A stretch of 34,598 bases of DNA from positions 1 to 34,598 of the forward strand of contig JASHPM010000369.1 of the NCBI GenBank assembly GCA_030038115.1, in the 5' to 3' direction. Shown here piece after piece: positions 1-7,022 of the stretch. The DNA comes from Acidobacteriaceae bacterium (GTDB taxonomy: Bacteria > Acidobacteriota > Terriglobia > Terriglobales > Acidobacteriaceae). Under the pieces are notes generated by a model, which saw nothing but the letters and a program-made list of their open reading frames with translations, searched no databases and was not told the DNA's origin. A program made the position numbers and the translations under genes. Numbering within the stretch: position 1 is the first letter of the stretch; each line of letters begins with the position of its first letter.

Positions 1-315
1 TACACGTACCGCGAAAACACGCGGCAGATCATCGGCGATCGCTGGGGACGGAAATTTTCCGTCGGGGAGCGCGTGCGTGTGATCCTGGACCGGGTCGATG
101 CGGTCGAGAAGCGCCTGCAATTCTCGATTCTGGACGAGGAGGAGCCGTCTGCGGCGAAGACGCCCGGCTCTTCGGCAAAGAAAAAGAAGAAATCCCGCCG
201 CAATGATGCGCCGCCGCCAGCCCCATCCGCAGCACATTCTGCCAAATCCGGAAAAAGTAAGAGCAGCCGTTACAGACCGCCCCGCCATTTTGGCAAAAAG
301 AAGAAACGTCGCTGA
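1..315 (+). CDS. rnr: Ribonuclease R-type exoribonuclease, C-terminal end (partial)
   Basis: Frame 1 is open from the first base to the TGA at 313-315, so the gene starts outside the window. The visible 104 residues begin in what reads as an S1-like RNA-binding fold (TYRENTRQIIG, then KFSVGERVRVILDRVDA and KRLQFSIL), which matches the end of RNase II/RNase R family proteins, where S1 is the last folded domain. It is followed by a roughly 60-residue Lys/Arg/Ser-rich tail (KKKKKSRR, ending KKKKRR), as in RNase R, whose basic tail helps bind structured RNA. RNase R degrades RNA 3' to 5'. The catalytic RNB domain is not in view, so another S1-domain protein cannot be excluded. The gene is convergent with the next one, 21 bases away. 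Confidence 0.75.
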   Translation, partial: YTYRENTRQIIGDRWGRKFSVGERVRVILDRVDAVEKRLQFSILDEEEPSAAKTPGSSAKKKKKSRRNDAPPPAPSAAHSAKSGKSKSSRYRPPRHFGKKKKRR

Positions 316-336
316 CCCAGCGCGCCGGGGCCGCTT

Positions 337-750
337 TCACTCCCGATATAGCCACGCCCCCACGACGGCTGCGACGATCAGGGCAGGGAGCGACGTCACG
401 ACGGGCATCAGCAGAGCGTGAGGAGAGACGAAGCCAAGAGATCCCCAGATGGAATCGTCGATGGTTGCGATCAACCACCAGGCGAACCCCGCAATCACCG
501 CAGTCCTGATCCCTGGTCCGTAGCGCGGACGAATTGCCGCATAGAGCCATACCGCCCACATACCCATCACCAGATTCAGGCCGACCAGCAACGCGACCAT
601 GCCACCTGGCGGTTTCGTCAGTCTTCCGCCAGGAACGGCGGCGACAAATTCTCTGGAGAAAAAAGTGGTGATGAAGGAAGAAAGTACGGTCCAGACGAGC
701 CCAGCGACAAGACCGCCAATGATGACCCGGACCCAGTTGATCTTGCTCAT
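337..750 (-). CDS. Small four-helix membrane protein, function unknown
   Basis: Encodes 137 residues with four hydrophobic segments at about 8-28, 50-72, 82-103 and 112-134, and almost nothing outside the membrane. The ATG at 750 follows a good ribosome site (GGAGGTTGAG). I do not recognise a named family. It resembles the protein at 29105-29533: both place an IR(P/T)R(Y/F)G(P/A)G loop after the second helix, both have an aromatic third helix, and both end in a short A-L-Y-K/R-E-like tail, so the two look like paralogues. It lies upstream of nothing on its own strand except the converging RNase R end, and downstream of pyrC by 78 bases on the same strand, so it could be read through from the pyr operon. 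No catalytic motif is visible. Confidence 0.8.
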   Translation of the reverse strand: MSKINWVRVIIGGLVAGLVWTVLSSFITTFFSREFVAAVPGGRLTKPPGGMVALLVGLNLVMGMWAVWLYAAIRPRYGPGIRTAVIAGFAWWLIATIDDSIWGSLGFVSPHALLMPVVTSLPALIVAAVVGAWLYRE

Positions 751-828
751 CTCAACCTCCGGCGAGTGAAGAGTAGCACCTGGGGCGACCCAGGCAGAAA
801 ATATTGTGGAAGGCGCGGTCGGGAGTTT

Positions 829-2115
829 TCAGCGCCGGTATGCGATCCGGCCCTCGCTCACCGTCAGCCGCACGCGCCCCTGCAACTCCCAACCGTCAAA
901 AGGCGTGTTCTTCGACTTCGACCGCGACTCAGCAGCGCGAAACACCCACTTCTCCGCCGGATCGAAAACCACAACATTGGCAGCCGATCCGACAGCGAGA
1001 CCCCCCAGCCCCTTCAGCCCCAGTGCCTCGGCGGGACGACTGCTCAGCAATGCCAGTACCCTGGCCAGCGGCATTTTGTGACGCACATGCAGCACCTGCA
1101 TCGCCAGGCCCAGCGCGATCTCAAGACCGGTAATGCCATTGGGCGCGCGCTCGAATTCCTGCTCTTTCTCGTGCGTCGCATGCGGAGCATGGTCTGTCGC
1201 AATCGCATCCACCGTGCCGTCGAGAATGCCTTCGATCATCGCCGCGCGATCGCTCTCGGCACGCAGCGGCGGGTTCATCTTCGCGTTCGTGTCGTAAAGG
1301 CCAATGCGCTCTTCCGTCAGTGCAAAGTGGTGTGGCGTCACCTCGCAGGTGACGTGCAGGCCCTGCTTGCGCGCAGCGCGCACCGCGTCCAGCGCCTTTC
1401 TGGTGGAAAGATGCGCGACGTGCAAATGGGCGCCCCTGACCTGCCGCAGCAGGGCGATGTCGCGCTCCACAAGGCTCGACTCGGCCTCCACCGGCATCCC
1501 CCGCAAGCCCAGGCGAAAGGCCAGCGCTCCCGCGTTCATCGAGCCGCCGCCGGTCAGGCGCGTGTCTTCCGCATGCTGGATCACCGGCAAACCCAGCGGC
1601 GCCGCGGCACGCAGTGTCTCCAGCATGATCGCGTCGCCGAGAATGGGCTTGCCGTCGTCCGTGACAGCAATCGCGCCTGCTTCTTTCAGCGCCGCGTAAT
1701 CCGTCAGCGCTTCGCCCATCGAGCCGCGCGTGGCCGCGGCGATGGGCAGCACGCGAATCGACGCGCCGCGCTCCGGCGCCTGCATCCAGCGCGTGATCTC
1801 CGGCGCGTCGTTGACGGGCACGGTATTCGGCATCGCGCAGACGGTAGTGAATCCGCCGGCGGCTGCGGCTGCTGTGCCCGTCGCAATCGTCTCCTTGTAG
1901 CCCTGGCCCGGCTCGCGCAGATGAACGTGGATGTCGATCAGCCCCGGCGCAACCACAAGCCCCTTTGCGTTAAAGACCTCCGCGTCCGGCGCCTTGATCT
2001 TTCCCGGATTTTCAATCGCCGCGATCTTTCCATCACGCAGCAGCACGTCGCGCGGCTCATCCCGCCCGCCCGCGGGATCGATGACGCGTCCGCCGCGAAT
2101 CAGCAGAGCCTTCAT
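829..2115 (-). CDS. pyrC: Dihydroorotase, class I
   Basis: Converts carbamoyl aspartate to dihydroorotate, step three of UMP synthesis, in the cytoplasm. The 428-residue length fits class I enzymes rather than the shorter E. coli type. Visible motifs are the metal-binding DIHVHLREPG near residue 60, AMPNT, an Asp-Asp-Gly (VTDDGKPI) at the position class I enzymes use, HAED, HLSTRKA, the TPHHFAL histidines and the catalytic Asp in ATDHAPH. The ATG at 2115 overlaps the pyrB stop in an ATGA, so translation is probably coupled. Class I dihydroorotases are known to form complexes with aspartate carbamoyltransferase, which the gene order fits. No active-site residue appears lost, so this should be the active form and not the inactive PyrC' paralogue found in some genomes. 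Confidence 0.96.
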   Translation of the reverse strand: MKALLIRGGRVIDPAGGRDEPRDVLLRDGKIAAIENPGKIKAPDAEVFNAKGLVVAPGLIDIHVHLREPGQGYKETIATGTAAAAAGGFTTVCAMPNTVPVNDAPEITRWMQAPERGASIRVLPIAAATRGSMGEALTDYAALKEAGAIAVTDDGKPILGDAIMLETLRAAAPLGLPVIQHAEDTRLTGGGSMNAGALAFRLGLRGMPVEAESSLVERDIALLRQVRGAHLHVAHLSTRKALDAVRAARKQGLHVTCEVTPHHFALTEERIGLYDTNAKMNPPLRAESDRAAMIEGILDGTVDAIATDHAPHATHEKEQEFERAPNGITGLEIALGLAMQVLHVRHKMPLARVLALLSSRPAEALGLKGLGGLAVGSAANVVVFDPAEKWVFRAAESRSKSKNTPFDGWELQGRVRLTVSEGRIAYRR

Positions 2116-3173
2116 CGCCCCCCGCCCTTCCTGGCTTTGTCGCCGCGCAGCGCGCGCTCCAGCAGAGCCATGCGAATGGGAACGCCATTGTGTACCTGCT
2201 GCGCAATGCCCGACTGCAGACCGTCCGCCACTTCGGCCGTGATCTCGAGGCCACGAATGATCGGCCCGGGATGCATGATCAACGCCTTTGGAGCATGCTT
2301 CACGATGCGCTCGGCACTCGCCTGGTAGCGGCTGCGGTAGTCGTCGAGGTCCACCTGCAATCCGGCCAGCCTCTCCGCCTGGATCCGCAGCATCATCACG
2401 ATCTTCGACTGCCGCAACGCAGCTTCAAAGTCGCGCTCCACGACAATCCCCGGCCCCATGCCGGCCGCGTACTCCGGCAACAGCTCCCGCGGCCCGCACA
2501 GCATCACCTTTGCGCCCAGCTGCGGCAGCAGCAACGCGTTGGATCGCGCGACACGGCTGTGCAGAATGTCGCCGCAGATCGTCACCGTGACGCCACGCAG
2601 CGTCTTCTCTGTAACAGCCGACGAGCGAATCCCCAGGAATTGCAGGATCGTCCGCAGGTCGAGCAGAGCCTGCGAAGGATGCTCCGCCATCCCGTCGCCC
2701 GCGTTCAGCACCGGCAATCCCGTCGCGCGCGCCAGCAGATACGGCGCACCGGAGTACGGGCTGCGCAGAATGATGCACTCCGCGCCCAGCGCCTTGAGCG
2801 TGATGCCCGTGTCCTTGAGCGATTCGCCTTTTTCGATGCTCGACGAAAGCGAGCTGACCAGCGTCGTGTCCGCGCCCAGCGCTTTCGCGGCCAGCTCAAA
2901 CGACGTTCGCGTCCGTGTGCTCGACTCGTAAAACAGCAGCGCCACGCGCCGCTTCGCCAGCCGGTTGGCGCGCCGCATGGGATTCTCTTTCTCGAGCGCG
3001 TCGGCTGACTCGAGAATCCGCCGCACCTCGGCGGCAGAAAAGTCTTTGGCGGAAATCGCCGATCCCGGATGAATGGGCAGATTGAAAAAAGAGGGGCTGG
3101 AGAGTTTTTGTGGCGGCTTGCGGACTGTGGCCCTGGTCAGCGCCATCTCCTCGCGATCTTCTTGCTGCGTCAT
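2112..3173 (-). CDS. pyrB: Aspartate carbamoyltransferase catalytic subunit
   Basis: Transfers the carbamoyl group from carbamoyl phosphate to aspartate, the committed step of pyrimidine synthesis. The 353-residue product carries the carbamoyl-phosphate loop SSTRTRTSFE near residue 85, HPSQALLDL near 185, and MHPGPIIRG near the C-terminus. It is longer at the N-terminus (about 35 extra residues) than most ATCases (about 310). An internal ATG at 3143 (MALTRATV) would shorten this, but its upstream GAGGAG lies too close to serve well, so I kept 3173. The gene sits 46 bases after pyrR and overlaps pyrC by four bases. No pyrI regulatory subunit is present nearby, as expected for ATCases that associate with class I dihydroorotase. 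Confidence 0.96.
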   Translation of the reverse strand: MTQQEDREEMALTRATVRKPPQKLSSPSFFNLPIHPGSAISAKDFSAAEVRRILESADALEKENPMRRANRLAKRRVALLFYESSTRTRTSFELAAKALGADTTLVSSLSSSIEKGESLKDTGITLKALGAECIILRSPYSGAPYLLARATGLPVLNAGDGMAEHPSQALLDLRTILQFLGIRSSAVTEKTLRGVTVTICGDILHSRVARSNALLLPQLGAKVMLCGPRELLPEYAAGMGPGIVVERDFEAALRQSKIVMMLRIQAERLAGLQVDLDDYRSRYQASAERIVKHAPKALIMHPGPIIRGLEITAEVADGLQSGIAQQVHNGVPIRMALLERALRGDKARKGGGR

Positions 3174-3219
3174 TCCGACCCAAACTGCAGGCCGGCAAAA
3201 TCGTAAACCCGCCTCGCTG

Positions 3220-3738
3220 CTACACCCGCTCCACCAGCAGCACCTGCTCGTCGCTGTCCACTTCGCGCAGTTTCACTTCGATAATCTCCCGCTGCGACGT
3301 CGGAACCGTGCGTCCCACGAACGTCGCCTCAATCGGCAGCTCGCGATGTCCCCGGTCGATGAGCACCAGCAGCTGCACCCGCCGCGGCCGCCCATGATCG
3401 AAAAGCGCGTCGAGCGCGGCGCGAATGGTGCGCCCCGTGTACAGCACATCGTCGATCAGGATCACATCGCGTCCGTTGACGTCGAAGCCCAGCGAGCCCG
3501 GAACCACCACCGGCCGAACATCCCGCGTGGAAAGATCGTCGCGGTAGAAGCTGATGTCCAGCACGCCCGTGTCGACGGGGCGCTTCTCGATGCCGCCGAT
3601 CAGCGTGGCCAACCGCTCCGCAATAGGAACGCCGCGACGCCGGATGCCCACCAGCCCAAGGTTTTCCGCACCATTGTTCTTCTCGATGATCTGGTGCGCC
3701 AGGCGAACCAGGGTGCGCTCAATCTCCGAGGCGGACAT
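3220..3738 (-). CDS. pyrR: PyrR: pyrimidine operon regulator / uracil phosphoribosyltransferase
   Basis: PyrR proteins sense UMP and regulate the pyr operon at the RNA level, and most also make UMP from uracil and PRPP. The 172-residue product has the type I phosphoribosyltransferase fold signature, with the PRPP-binding loop VILIDDVLYTGRTIRAALD in the middle, and the PyrR-typical GIRRRGVPIAERLA and RPVVVPGSLGFDVNGRDV segments. The track ORF starts at a TTG (3834), but that codon lies in the predicted -35 element. The ATG at 3738 gives the family-typical MSASEIERTLVRLA start and has AAGGGG eight bases upstream, so I chose it. It is the first gene of the operon. I do not see the conserved PyrR-binding loop or an attenuator terminator in the roughly 60-base leader. 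Confidence 0.95.
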   Translation of the reverse strand: MSASEIERTLVRLAHQIIEKNNGAENLGLVGIRRRGVPIAERLATLIGGIEKRPVDTGVLDISFYRDDLSTRDVRPVVVPGSLGFDVNGRDVILIDDVLYTGRTIRAALDALFDHGRPRRVQLLVLIDRGHRELPIEATFVGRTVPTSQREIIEVKLREVDSDEQVLLVERV

Positions 3739-3805
3739 AATCCGCCCCTTCTCGCGCAATTGTGGCGTAGCCGCTGTCTGCAACTCTGGCATAGGTGTAA
3801 AGGCG

Positions 3806-3834
3806 ATGATACGAGCCTGGTTTTCGCGCCGCAA
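3806..3834 (-). promoter_or_regulatory. Predicted sigma-70 promoter of the pyrRBC operon
   Basis: Read on the minus strand, TTGCGG (3829-3834) and TATCAT (3806-3811) are separated by exactly 17 bases. This places the transcript start near 3799, about 60 bases before the pyrR ATG at 3738. The same TATCAT hexamer precedes rnpB. It is a sequence prediction only; it also argues against the TTG at 3834 as the pyrR start. Confidence 0.6.
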
Positions 3835-3898
3835 GACTTTCTGCGGGAGTTACGTCCACGTTTTCCTCATCTGGGAAAACCCTGAGCGCAGCGCCGAA

Positions 3899-4582
3899 TC
3901 AGAGTGTTCGCTGCGGCCTGGGCCGCGCCGACAGAATGCGTCCCGCGATGGCGCCCCCGGTCGCGGCAAAAAGAATAATCCCGGCGGACATCACGCCCAC
4001 CGTGATCAGCTCGATCGCCGCATGCCCATCCGGCGAGAGCCAGAAGCTGGCCCATGCATGCACCACCTGCGGCGCCTGCTGCATGGCTTCACTGTTGGTC
4101 TTCAGCATTTGTTCGGCCATCTGCTGCCCCACGGTCTGGAACTGCGCGTCGATGCTCGCCCCGCGATGCAGCAGATAACGCTGCACGATCAGCTGCACGG
4201 AGTTCGTGGCGCTGGCGATGGCTGCCGCCGCCACACCAAGAAGGGTGCCCACCAGCCATCCGATGCGGCCGTCGGTCATCCCTTCGCTGCGCTTCCGGTA
4301 CAGTGCGATGGTGGCGAAGCCGCCCGTTACCTCCAGCAGCAGCCAGACGAGGAAGTCTCCCGCCCACGCCGATAACAGGCCTACCGGCACCGCGATCAGC
4401 AGCGCCGAAGTGATGGCCTTCCGCCACTGCACGCGCGTGGGATCGACCCCCAGGCGCTGCGTCGGCGGTTGTGGCCCACTCGCTTCGGACGCGTCCACCA
4501 CCAGCTGCGGCGCTCCGCAGTGCGGGCAAAACCCCTCTCCCTCATGCAGGCTGTTTCCGCAGCGATGGCACAGCAGGTCCAT
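3899..4582 (-). CDS. Zinc-ribbon membrane protein, function unknown
   Basis: The 227-residue product starts with a zinc ribbon, C5-x2-C8 and C19-x2-C22 (LLCHRCGN, FCPHCGAP), followed by a short Pro-rich linker. Hydrophobic segments follow at about 57-75 (ALLIAVPVGLLSAWAG), 78-95, 108-126 and 192-215. The arrangement is common in bacterial proteins of unknown role in which a cytoplasmic ribbon is tethered to the membrane. A soluble, charged loop with QQMAEQMLKTN lies between the third and last segments. The ATG at 4582 has AGGGTC upstream. It is on the same strand as the lipoprotein gene 88 bases upstream, and is separated from the pyr promoter by about 60 bases. No enzymatic motif is visible. 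Confidence 0.85.
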   Translation of the reverse strand: MDLLCHRCGNSLHEGEGFCPHCGAPQLVVDASEASGPQPPTQRLGVDPTRVQWRKAITSALLIAVPVGLLSAWAGDFLVWLLLEVTGGFATIALYRKRSEGMTDGRIGWLVGTLLGVAAAAIASATNSVQLIVQRYLLHRGASIDAQFQTVGQQMAEQMLKTNSEAMQQAPQVVHAWASFWLSPDGHAAIELITVGVMSAGIILFAATGGAIAGRILSARPRPQRTL

Positions 4583-4670
4583 GTCTTGACCCTATCGCAC
4601 GCGGGCAGGGAGCGCAATGCAGATTTCGGCGCAGCTCCGAACGGAGATTGAATCAATCAAAAGAACGGTT

Positions 4671-5285
4671 CTAATCGCTGGCCTTCGAGGGACTCTCGTC
4701 CAGCCCGGTCGGCAGTTGCAGTTCCACCAGCGAGAACCTGGTTCCCACGGCGCCGTTCTTGATCGCTAAGATATGCTGATGATGTTTCGAGCCCGTGCGC
4801 AGCGTGAAGCTGTTGTCGTCGTCAAAACCGCCCCCGCGCACCTGCACCCGGGAGTCCTCACTGCACGTCAAACCTTCGCCGGTAATTGTCGGCGAGCCGA
4901 CAGCATGGTCGCCGTCGCAGGTAATCACATCGCCAAAGCGGCCCATCGCATTCTTGTAGAACGCGACAACCTTGTCCCGCGCGTCCGGCGTTTCGTACGT
5001 CACCACCTTCACCCGCAGCTGGAACTGCCCAAACCCCAGGTGCACATCCGCGGACTTATCGCCTTCGCGATCCGGGGCAATCTGCGCGCCCGGATACACG
5101 GGCAGCCCCAGATCCACGGCCGTAGTCTGGTCGGCGCGCACGTGCAGGCCGCCCAGCGGCGTGTCGATTTTGACGTTCTTGTCCTCGCCGTTCTTCCCTT
5201 TGTCCACCTCGACGTGGCAGCCGGACAGCACCACTCCCAGCACGGCTCCAAGGATCAGCGCCCCTGGCAACAAGCGCACTCGCAT
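4671..5285 (-). CDS. Predicted lipoprotein, function unknown
   Basis: The 204-residue product begins with a signal peptide ending in a lipobox: VVLSGC, with the lipidated Cys at 23. The mature part starts with a charged stretch (VDKGKNGEDKN) and continues into KIDTPLGGLHVRAD and a beta-rich region with a PVYPGAQI segment. The track start (5291) is a GTG embedded in the ribosome site. The ATG at 5285 has GGGAGG at a normal distance, so I used it. It is divergent from the lipoprotein at 5499, with 213 bases between them. I do not recognise the family. Location is expected to be the inner or outer membrane, facing the periplasm. Confidence 0.85.
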   Translation of the reverse strand: MRVRLLPGALILGAVLGVVLSGCHVEVDKGKNGEDKNVKIDTPLGGLHVRADQTTAVDLGLPVYPGAQIAPDREGDKSADVHLGFGQFQLRVKVVTYETPDARDKVVAFYKNAMGRFGDVITCDGDHAVGSPTITGEGLTCSEDSRVQVRGGGFDDDNSFTLRTGSKHHQHILAIKNGAVGTRFSLVELQLPTGLDESPSKASD

Positions 5286-5498
5286 AGGCACCTCCCTTTA
5301 TCAGAACCATACGCCTCCCGAGGGCCTTTGGTTCCGCCCTTTTGCGGGCGAATGTGTCCCTGGCCGGGGCGACCCGTGTTTTGGGCGGGGCCATCGGCCT
5401 GCGCAGAACCCCATCCTGAGTTCAGTCCGTTTTCGGATTTGCTGCCCACAGGCTGCCGTTTTCCACTACCATGCATCGCAGCAGCGGAGCGAATCGAT

Positions 5499-6050
5499 AT
5501 GCCAACGAAAACCACGGTCTGGATCGCAGCCTGCGCGCTGCTCGCACTGGTGGGCGGCTGTTCATCCGCCAACAAGCCCACCAGCGAAAACTTCACCAAC
5601 ACCCTTAACACTTACTACCAGGACCACAACGACTGCCTTTTCCCACACGGCCACACCTTCCCCTATGAGGTCGCTCCCGGTCCCACGGCAAAGGAAGAAA
5701 AGACGGAACTGGACGCACTGACCGACGCCGGCCTTCTGACGCGGCTCGAAGACCGCGACCTGCATGTGGATCGCTACACGCTGAACGTCGCCGGCAACCG
5801 GTTTGCGCCGCGGTTCTGCTACGGGCATCGCGAGGTCACCGGCATCGTGAGCTTCACGCCGCCCGGTCCGCACAACGGCTTTACCGAGACGACGGTGACC
5901 TATCAGTACGTCATGAGAGACGTGCCCGTCTGGGCCGGTACCGACCAGGTCAAAGCCGCCTACCCGCAGGTCGCGAAGTCTCTGGCCGCTTCGCCTACCG
6001 ATCAGGCCACGCTGGCCACGGTCGGGGCCGGCTGGCAGGTGCCCCAGTAG
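5499..6050 (+). CDS. Predicted lipoprotein, function unknown
   Basis: The track ORF (4773-6050) is far too long: its 5' part is antisense to the neighbouring gene. The ATG at 5499 gives 183 residues with a signal peptide (TTVWIAACALLALVGGC) and lipidated Cys at 21. The mature protein has few cysteines and a mixed polar composition, with TYYQDHNDCLFPHGHTFPY near residue 40 and a TETTVTYQYVMRDVPVW beta-like stretch near 130. Acidobacterial genomes carry many such lipoproteins, but I cannot name a family. No strong Shine-Dalgarno is visible. The next gene starts only 12 bases after its stop, yet differs clearly in base composition. Confidence 0.8.
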   Translation: MPTKTTVWIAACALLALVGGCSSANKPTSENFTNTLNTYYQDHNDCLFPHGHTFPYEVAPGPTAKEEKTELDALTDAGLLTRLEDRDLHVDRYTLNVAGNRFAPRFCYGHREVTGIVSFTPPGPHNGFTETTVTYQYVMRDVPVWAGTDQVKAAYPQVAKSLAASPTDQATLATVGAGWQVPQ

Positions 6051-6062
6051 CGCGGCCCTGCC

Positions 6063-6866
6063 ATGGACGATTTCGAGTACGAAGAACTGGAGCCTCGGCT
6101 GCGTGACGCCGCAGTTGACACGGCGATCGCCAGACTGCGAGAGTTCTTCGATCAGTCGCCCAAGCGGCTCTACTACTCAACTCAGATCGAAACGGCCCTT
6201 GAGCGGGAGTTTTTTCATTGGATTGTCGGTAAGGGTCTGCTTGAGCTGGCCGAGGCGGGACAGATTCAACGCGCACCGCTCGTCGTCCAGCAAAAGGAGA
6301 TTAATTTTTACGCCCAACTTCAACACCGGTATTGGAGACGCGAGCAGCGGGAAATTGCGCGGCTCCTAGAGAAGATATTCGATCCTGAATTCAGTCATGC
6401 GATCGGACGACACGCTGAGCTTATGTTTGACGCCGCGCTTGGCAGACACGGGTTCCGTATCGAGGCACGCAATACGCGCACCTGGAGGGGGAACGCATGG
6501 ATGGAAACTAATCATAATCTTGACCGGATCATCGCCAGAGACGGTATCGAATATGGAGTGGAGATAAAGAACACTCAGAACTACATCTCCCGCGAAGAGT
6601 TGCGTATCAAATTGCGCCTGTGTGAGCATCTCAACGTTGCTCCACTTTTCATCATGAGATTCGCCCCGAAATCGTACATTCACGAGGTCAACCAAAGCGG
6701 CGGATTTGTTCTGCTATTTGAAGAGCAAATCTATCCTTTCGGACACAACGCGCTCCTTGCCGAAGTTCGTGCCAAGCTGGGCTTGAAAGTCCACTCGCCC
6801 AACGACGTTCCCGATGGGCATATGCAGCGTTTCGAAAACTGGCATATCCGCCGTCCGAAACGTTAG
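6063..6866 (+). CDS. Orphan protein with PD-(D/E)XK nuclease motif
   Basis: The 267-residue product has a nuclease-like signature: D154 (NHNLDRI), then E167-I-K169 in YGVEIKN, which is the D-(x)n-E-x-K pattern of PD-(D/E)XK nucleases (restriction, repair and recombination enzymes). Residues about 30-75 (LYYSTQIETALEREFFHWIV and the following GLLELAEAGQI) look helical and could be a winged-helix DNA-binding part, which would give an Mrr-like architecture; that is inference. Codon use is visibly AT-richer at third positions (gat, aaa, att, aat, tat) than in flanking genes, suggesting acquisition by transfer. It has no partner methylase or helicase beside it. No clear ribosome site precedes the ATG, so the start is uncertain. 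A palindrome follows at 6930-6953. Confidence 0.75.
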   Translation: MDDFEYEELEPRLRDAAVDTAIARLREFFDQSPKRLYYSTQIETALEREFFHWIVGKGLLELAEAGQIQRAPLVVQQKEINFYAQLQHRYWRREQREIARLLEKIFDPEFSHAIGRHAELMFDAALGRHGFRIEARNTRTWRGNAWMETNHNLDRIIARDGIEYGVEIKNTQNYISREELRIKLRLCEHLNVAPLFIMRFAPKSYIHEVNQSGGFVLLFEEQIYPFGHNALLAEVRAKLGLKVHSPNDVPDGHMQRFENWHIRRPKR

Positions 6867-6929
6867 TACACTCGTATTCAGGGTGTAATCGCTATCCCCT
6901 GTCATTGCAGTTCTTTGGACAGTGCGCCC

Positions 6930-6953
6930 TGTGAATTATGTCCATAATTCACA
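6930..6953. repeat. Perfect 24-bp palindrome (11-bp arms, 2-bp centre)
   Basis: TGTGAATTATG and CATAATTCACA are exact reverse complements separated by TC. The site lies between the orphan nuclease gene and the DUF2254 gene, about 50 bases upstream of a TATACT hexamer (7002-7007). The AT-rich arms and tiny centre suit a dimeric repressor operator better than a terminator, although a T-rich stretch (CCTCTTTTTG) follows on the plus strand. Confidence 0.75.
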
Positions 6954-7001
6954 CGAACTTTCCTCTTTTTGTCTCGTTCTTCGGGGCGGCGGAACCCTCA
7001 C

Positions 7002-7007
7002 TATACT
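7002..7007 (+). promoter_or_regulatory. Possible -10 element (TATACT) for the DUF2254 gene
   Basis: TATACT matches the -10 consensus well, but no good -35 is visible 16-18 bases upstream. It would start transcription near 7014, only about nine bases before the GTG at 7023, or 45 before the ATG at 7059. The weak -35 and the palindrome 49 bases upstream suggest an activated or repressed promoter, if it is real. Confidence 0.35.
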
Positions 7008-7022
7008 TGCATCAACAGTTTC

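Noticed and set aside
418-2328. 636-aa plus-strand ORF
   Set aside because: It is antisense to pyrC and pyrB, is Arg/Gln/His-rich without domain character, and has no ribosome site; pyrC motifs on the other strand are unambiguous.
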